Shown one piece after another: positions 59,738-64,000 of a stretch of DNA of 64,000 nucleotides. Numbering within the stretch: position 1 is the first letter of the stretch; each line of letters opens with the position of its first letter. This stretch comes from Arthrobacter sp. PAMC 25486 (GTDB lineage: Bacteria > Actinomycetota > Actinomycetes > Actinomycetales > Micrococcaceae): positions 124,001 to 188,000 of the forward strand of contig NZ_CP007595.1 of the NCBI RefSeq assembly GCF_000785535.1, given 5' to 3'. A program made the position numbers and the translations under genes. The notes under the pieces are model-generated. The model was not told where the DNA came from. It did not search any database and was given only the letters and a program-made list of their open reading frames with translations.

Positions 59738-60877
59738 TTATTTGATGAAAATCTGGCCGTTTGTGGCCAACCAGCGGCGATAGTCAGCCTCGACCATCGC
59801 CGAAATCTGTGGAGTAAGCCGAGCCCGCCCGTAAGGGTTCCGGCCCTGCTGCACGGCATCCCAGTTCAGCTGCGACCTCTGCACACGCTTCTGAGCCGCC
59901 GTCATAGTTTCCTTGGATGTGAAGCCGTAGCCCGTGCCGCGCAAAACGCCTTCCGGCTGCTGCCCGCCCGGCAGGATGTACCCGTACTTTTCCAAGTCAC
60001 GGAGAGCGCCAGGCCGGTCATTGCCGTTCGCCTTATAGATCGCATCCGGGGTCATTCTCGGCTCTCGGCCCTCACCATAAGAGCCCCGCCGCGACGTACC
60101 CTCGTTGGTAGTCAGGCCGGCCACGTCCATGCCACGCCGCGAGTTGACGACTTGGAACATGTCGCCGCCGTCACGGATAGCCTGCGCGCCGGCGGCTGTG
60201 AATCGCCGGTCCTGCTCTTCCTCGGAAAGGGAGTTGAAGAACTCGTAAGGGTCGGTCATCATGTCGCCAGCTATGTTCTCGCTGGTTGGAATGTGGCGGC
60301 AGTTGCAGCCCGGGTGACGGAGAAACCCGTCATTCCACCGGTAGTACTTACCCGCCTGCAGAACGCAGCGACTGCAGGCCCGCGGGTCAACCATGCGAAC
60401 ATAGCCAGTCCGTGCGCGCCGGGAAGTCATCCCAACGCCCGTAGCCGCCCTATGGGCGTCCGCCCCCTGCGTCTGCCCAATCCTCAGCAACTGATCTAGG
60501 CCAGCGCCCATGGAGCGCCCCACAGGAGCCCCGTGGCGAATGCCCTGCAAAGCTGTGAACGCCGGAAAGGAAAGCAACGACGCCAGCGCCCGCCCATCAG
60601 ACGCAACACCAGCAAACGCGGCAGGAACCAGCGCTGACCCTTCAGGACTCATTCCCTGCGAGATCAGCGAAGCATTCACGTACCCGCCAGCATCGGCAGC
60701 CAAAGCCGACTGGCCAGTGGTGACCGCCGCAACAGCAGACGGCAACCGCTCAGCCCACGAACCACTAATGTTCGACTGATCCACCCCAACCCACAAAGAA
60801 GTGAGCCGGGCCGCGACCGCCGCAGTGACAAGCTTGCCGTAGTTATAATGCAGCACAGCCAACGATTCAGCAGACAT
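59738..60877 (-). CDS. MuF-like minor head protein
   Basis: The 379-residue protein contains the MuF-type module: ACSRCVLQAGKYYRWNDGFL followed by RHPGCNCRHIPT, a Cys/His-rich segment characteristic of phage Mu gpF-like head morphogenesis proteins. The N-terminal region is helical (LHYNYGKLVTAAVAARLTSL). It starts with ATG 60877 in a one-base overlap with the portal stop. MuF proteins sit between portal and scaffold and join the packaged head; some carry toxin domains in their C-terminus, but the C-terminus here (RSQLNWDAVQQGRNPYGRAR) shows none that I recognise. Confidence 0.85.
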   Translation of the reverse strand: MSAESLAVLHYNYGKLVTAAVAARLTSLWVGVDQSNISGSWAERLPSAVAAVTTGQSALAADAGGYVNASLISQGMSPEGSALVPAAFAGVASDGRALASLLSFPAFTALQGIRHGAPVGRSMGAGLDQLLRIGQTQGADAHRAATGVGMTSRRARTGYVRMVDPRACSRCVLQAGKYYRWNDGFLRHPGCNCRHIPTSENIAGDMMTDPYEFFNSLSEEEQDRRFTAAGAQAIRDGGDMFQVVNSRRGMDVAGLTTNEGTSRRGSYGEGREPRMTPDAIYKANGNDRPGALRDLEKYGYILPGGQQPEGVLRGTGYGFTSKETMTAAQKRVQRSQLNWDAVQQGRNPYGRARLTPQISAMVEADYRRWLATNGQIFIK

Positions 60878-62316
60878 CAGACCGCCTCTTGCATCGTCCT
60901 CTGAGCCACCAGCAACGGATCATTTTCAAGTTCTATCCGGTGCATCGCCATGATCCGCGTGATCTCAGTAGGACTGTGACCGCGCTTCTCCAACAGGAAC
61001 TCGAACGGGTAACCGGCTTGCTTGTCCTTCGCCATCGCGTCGGAAGTCTGCGCGTCCGAACGGTTCTCCGCGTCCTTCCACCGCACCTGGCCAAGACGTG
61101 CAGCCTTCGCCGCATCATCCTCACCAATCTGGATGGCCATCAGCTCAAACACGTCCCGCAAGCGAGGTTCAAAGAACTCCTGCGCCTGATAGACCTTCTG
61201 CACAAGCCCAGTCTCAGCAGCTTTCAAGGCATCGCCAGAAAGGTTGGACAGGCCCTTGTTTGACACAAGGTAATGCGGTGGCGTGCGGGTCTGTGCCGCA
61301 ATATGCCCCACAGCCTGCTCGATGACGGCCGTGAACACATCCAACTTCGCCGCATCCCACTGGCTGACAGTTGTTGCTTGGCCGGTGAGCCACAGCATGC
61401 GGCCCTCGGTCAGCGCCTTCGAGTCAATCGGCCTTTCGCCGATCTTCACGCCCTTGTCGTCAAGGATCGGGATTGACGGCGGTGACTGGCCCATCACCAC
61501 ACGCGCCGGCATCGACGCATGGTCAGCAGCATTGAACAGGTACGCCCACAACAGGTTGATGGCGTTCTGCATCGACACGACGCCAGCAATGTCCGACAGC
61601 GGCCCCTCACCCAACACAGGGCGGTTCAGGAACTCAACAATCGGGACCATGCCAAGATGATTCGCACCGTAGCGCTCATCGCCAGGGACCAAATCCCAGC
61701 CGCCAAGCGCCAGAAGAACCTTCGCCGGAAGAATCAGCGAGGTAGACCCGCCAATCATGCTTTTACGGAGCTTCCACACCTCATCGGCCGTGTACAAGGT
61801 CGCGAACTCGAAACCCTGCTCACGGTCAACCCACGTATTCAGCCCATAGACGCGTTTACGGCCAGTCTCGGCGTCGTACTCAACAATCGCCTCCGACGCG
61901 GTGCGCCAGTTGATAATCGCGTCGCCCTCGCCGTCTCCCCACACATGGCAGAACGAACGGCGAGCAATCCCAGCATCAAGAAAACCTTGGGAGGAAAGCG
62001 AGTCCTGCTCGTTGAGTAGCCACTGATCCCAGATCTTCTTTTCAATATCCGAAGACTCAGCACCTTCACTGCCAGGCAGCTTGAACCCGATAACCCCGAG
62101 ACGCTCAGACGACGATGATGCGACGACGCCGCACCAGTTGTCCGAAAACCCTTTGTACCGGGAACCATGAGACTCAGCCCATTCCTTCGTCGCGTACGCC
62201 AAAGGCTGCTCGCCAAGGAAGAAGTCCTTCAGCTGCTTCGCCTCAGGCCTACGCTGCGAAAGTTCGGAGGCCAGCCTGTTTGCAATCCGCACGGCCTGTT
62301 CAGGAGTCAATGCCAT
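60877..62316 (-). CDS. Portal protein (SPP1 gp6-like)
   Basis: The 479-residue protein belongs to the SPP1-like portal family: AKQLKDFFLGEQPLAYATKE, RYKGFSDNWCGVVASSSSER and LGVIGFKLPGSE at the N-terminus, then VPIVEFLNRPVLGEGPLSDI, MQNAINLLWAYLFN, and a C-terminal part with LSNLSGDALKAAETGLVQKV, the sequence around which portals interact with the connector. It forms the dodecameric DNA channel. Downstream of terminase and coupled to MuF. Confidence 0.9.
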   Translation of the reverse strand: MALTPEQAVRIANRLASELSQRRPEAKQLKDFFLGEQPLAYATKEWAESHGSRYKGFSDNWCGVVASSSSERLGVIGFKLPGSEGAESSDIEKKIWDQWLLNEQDSLSSQGFLDAGIARRSFCHVWGDGEGDAIINWRTASEAIVEYDAETGRKRVYGLNTWVDREQGFEFATLYTADEVWKLRKSMIGGSTSLILPAKVLLALGGWDLVPGDERYGANHLGMVPIVEFLNRPVLGEGPLSDIAGVVSMQNAINLLWAYLFNAADHASMPARVVMGQSPPSIPILDDKGVKIGERPIDSKALTEGRMLWLTGQATTVSQWDAAKLDVFTAVIEQAVGHIAAQTRTPPHYLVSNKGLSNLSGDALKAAETGLVQKVYQAQEFFEPRLRDVFELMAIQIGEDDAAKAARLGQVRWKDAENRSDAQTSDAMAKDKQAGYPFEFLLEKRGHSPTEITRIMAMHRIELENDPLLVAQRTMQEAV

Positions 62317-62325
62317 GTTGCCCCC

Positions 62326-64000
62326 TTACATCACGTAAACATGCTCATCAGCGTTGTTGTTTGCACCAGAGGCAACGGCGTCACCAGTGGCTTCATGCGC
62401 AAGAGTCGAGGACATGGAAAGGTCAATCTTCTGCAACTCGGACGCCTTGCCCAGGATGTACTTCTGCCCAGGCCGGGCACGCTCAACCGCGTTCCGCATA
62501 TGAAACTCAGTCGTCTCACACCCGTCATGGGAGAACTTCGAATCAGGCTCCACAATGGAAGTCTTGAACCCCTCCAACGAGGCGTGCATCTGACTGACAC
62601 GGTTAGTCCTCCACTCAAAGAAAGTTTTCTCTCCGTAGAGGGCTTTCCACTCGTCAAGCTCAGTCTCAAACTTGAAAGGGTCACAGTAGACGCGCACAAA
62701 CTCGTACTGGTTGTTGAGGTCAGCCCAAGCAGCGTGCACCTCATTGCGAGGCACGCGCCCATTCCACTCGCGAGGGTCCCAAATCGTTTTGCGTTCCCCG
62801 CGGTGGTAGGTCGGTGTGAACTGGTGGAAGTCGAGTGTTTCCAGCCGGATCCCGGAAAGGTCATTCGTCTCAGAACCGTCGAACCCGCCACACACCTTCG
62901 TGCGCGGCCGGACCGACGTAGAGGCGAACTTCTTCTCCCACTGGCCAACCTTCAACCAAGACTGTGAACCAGCAACGATGCGGTTACCGAAGAACCGCTC
63001 AGCCTCGCCAGGGTTTTCCTCCATCAACGCCGCAGCCTCAGCCTCAATGGACCTGATGTCCACCCAAGGCGAGTGCTGATAGTTGAACGTGAAGATCTTC
63101 TTACGGTCAGCCTTCAGCTTGAAGTCCAGCGTGGCCGGTGGCGGGAAATAGTGCTTGTAAATGTCCTTCTGCCGCGACTCATGCAACGACTGAGCCTGCG
63201 AGCTCTCCGCAGGGTCGTAGCAGTTCGTGGAACAGGACATCCGCCCGCCCATACCCGCTAGGCCACGGGACAGGGTGCGGTAGAACTTCTTCATCTTGTT
63301 GCTGTCAGTCCACAGCCCGATCTCATCCGGGAACGCCGCAGAAATACGGGCACCAAGTCGGCCGTCAGCCTTCGATGTCACCGTTTCAATGCGGGAATCA
63401 CGGTTTTTGTTCGGGTGCTTGATGAACGCTTCACCAGTACGAAGAATGTTGGCCAGCGGGCCGTTGTCGATCATCGGGACAAGAGCGCCCCAAGTGTTCT
63501 CCACCTGATCCTCAACAACAGCCGCAATCTGGATACGTGGCGTCGGTCTCGGACGGCCCATAGGCTCGCCCGGCGTGTACCAGTACACCCAGCCGCAAGG
63601 GCAATCATGATCGATGCACTTGAACATGTCGCCAGCCTTGGCCCACCCCGCAAATAGCGACGGGCCAATGAACTCGACCAGCGACTGGGTAGCGATGCCG
63701 GGAGACTTGCCAACCTTCTGAGCCGCCATCCACAAGCCAGCACGGTGAGTGAACGCAACGTTCAGCTCGCCAAGTTGCGCCTGCGGCCGCACCTCATAAA
63801 AGTTCGCCAAATACACCGCATGGTCCACAGTCGGCACAAACGGTTCCCCCGCTTTGTCGCCCTCCGGAATCACACAATGAGCTTGAATCCACCCCGTGAC
63901 CAACCGGCCCAGATGCAGTTTCGGGATGGAGTACTCAGGCCCCACGAACCTTGACTCCGGCAAACAGGTCAACCACCGTCCCCGCACCCTGCGGCGCTTC
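62326..64000 (-). CDS. Terminase large subunit (5' end beyond the window)
   Basis: The frame runs off the right edge. ATPase: MAAQKVGKSPGIA (Walker A-type GKS) and RISAAFPDEIGLW (Walker B plus catalytic Glu). Nuclease: VCGGFDGSETNDLSGI (first Asp of the RNase H-like site) and FVRVYCDPFKFETEL (second Asp). The sequence KRRRVRGRWLTCL at the edge is still in frame, so the GTG at 63987 is not the start. The protein packages DNA into the head. GNNN-rich C-terminus (ASGANNNADEHVYVM) is typical. Its expected partner, the small terminase, should be just outside. Confidence 0.93.
   Translation of the reverse strand, partial: KRRRVRGRWLTCLPESRFVGPEYSIPKLHLGRLVTGWIQAHCVIPEGDKAGEPFVPTVDHAVYLANFYEVRPQAQLGELNVAFTHRAGLWMAAQKVGKSPGIATQSLVEFIGPSLFAGWAKAGDMFKCIDHDCPCGWVYWYTPGEPMGRPRPTPRIQIAAVVEDQVENTWGALVPMIDNGPLANILRTGEAFIKHPNKNRDSRIETVTSKADGRLGARISAAFPDEIGLWTDSNKMKKFYRTLSRGLAGMGGRMSCSTNCYDPAESSQAQSLHESRQKDIYKHYFPPPATLDFKLKADRKKIFTFNYQHSPWVDIRSIEAEAAALMEENPGEAERFFGNRIVAGSQSWLKVGQWEKKFASTSVRPRTKVCGGFDGSETNDLSGIRLETLDFHQFTPTYHRGERKTIWDPREWNGRVPRNEVHAAWADLNNQYEFVRVYCDPFKFETELDEWKALYGEKTFFEWRTNRVSQMHASLEGFKTSIVEPDSKFSHDGCETTEFHMRNAVERARPGQKYILGKASELQKIDLSMSSTLAHEATGDAVASGANNNADEHVYVM

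Larger units (their letters stand above)
35249..64000. mobile_element. Siphovirus-type prophage, left portion (continues beyond the window)
   Basis: From the candidate attL to the right edge, all large genes are phage-like: a complete leftward head-tail-lysis operon (large terminase to holin) and a left arm of small accessory genes. Gene order is that of long-tailed actinophages: terminase, portal, MuF, scaffold, capsid, connectors, tail terminator, tail tube, G/GT, tape measure, Dit-like, tail tip, fibres, endolysin, holin. Small terminase, immunity, replication and integrase genes are not in the window and should lie to the right. All structural frames are open, so the element may be inducible. 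Confidence 0.9.

Overview
The window is GC-rich actinobacterial DNA. The left half carries the distal part of the division and cell-wall (dcw) cluster in the order murD-ftsW-murG-murC-ftsQ-ftsZ-pgeF-yggS-sepF-yggT-divIVA-lspA-rluD-dnaE. FtsQ and FtsW have long Ala/Pro/Lys-rich cytoplasmic tails, division uses SepF and DivIVA (Wag31), and a polyphosphate glucokinase and a glnA2-glnE pair are present. This points to the Micrococcales, most likely an Arthrobacter-like member of the Micrococcaceae. The genus is an inference from gene order and protein style; no rRNA is present.

Layout. 1-12265 is a tightly packed dcw/lipoprotein/pseudouridine cluster with 1-8 bp gene overlaps. 12280-12684 is a decayed small gene. 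12838-18966 holds dnaE, a DUF2567-like membrane protein, hisD and nrdR. 19073-22940 is mostly leftward (map-ppgK-SDR and panB) with a small SPOR-like gene. 23100-32737 is a nitrogen/glutamine block: glutamine synthetase II, the GS adenylyltransferase GlnE, a fused glutamine-type ABC binding protein/permease with its ATPase, and a glutaminase. A frameshifted sulfatase sits inside this block. 32998-35104 is a string of small accessory genes ending in a truncated MarR regulator.

From about 35250 to the right edge the window is a siphovirus-type prophage. Its left end abuts what looks like the 3' end of a chromosomal glnA with its terminator, a candidate attL. The left arm (35402-40215) holds an excisionase-like double-HTH protein and accessory genes: a helicase-associated-domain protein, an SDH-family serine protease, an HNH protein and several tiny ORFs. 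The late operon runs leftward from the large terminase (cut by the right edge) through portal, MuF-like protein, scaffold, SU10-type capsid, connectors, tail tube, a G/GT chaperone pair with a classic -1 slippery site, tape measure, baseplate and tail proteins (two SGNH hydrolases and a LamG-like protein), then CHAP endolysin and holin. No integrase is in the window; it should lie beyond the right edge.

Most notable observations: (1) fourteen genes on both strands have a TANNNT hexamer exactly 6 nt before the start codon, the layout of leaderless transcription, and this fixes several starts. (2) Two small lipoprotein genes lie on the opposite strand inside the phage late operon. Each has its own leaderless promoter, and each shares a CTAG with the stop codon of the opposing late gene. 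(3) A programmed frameshift signal is present in the tail chaperones. (4) A family of 32-bp-period tandem repeats occurs in host intergenic regions. (5) A candidate att site lies at the glnA 3' end.
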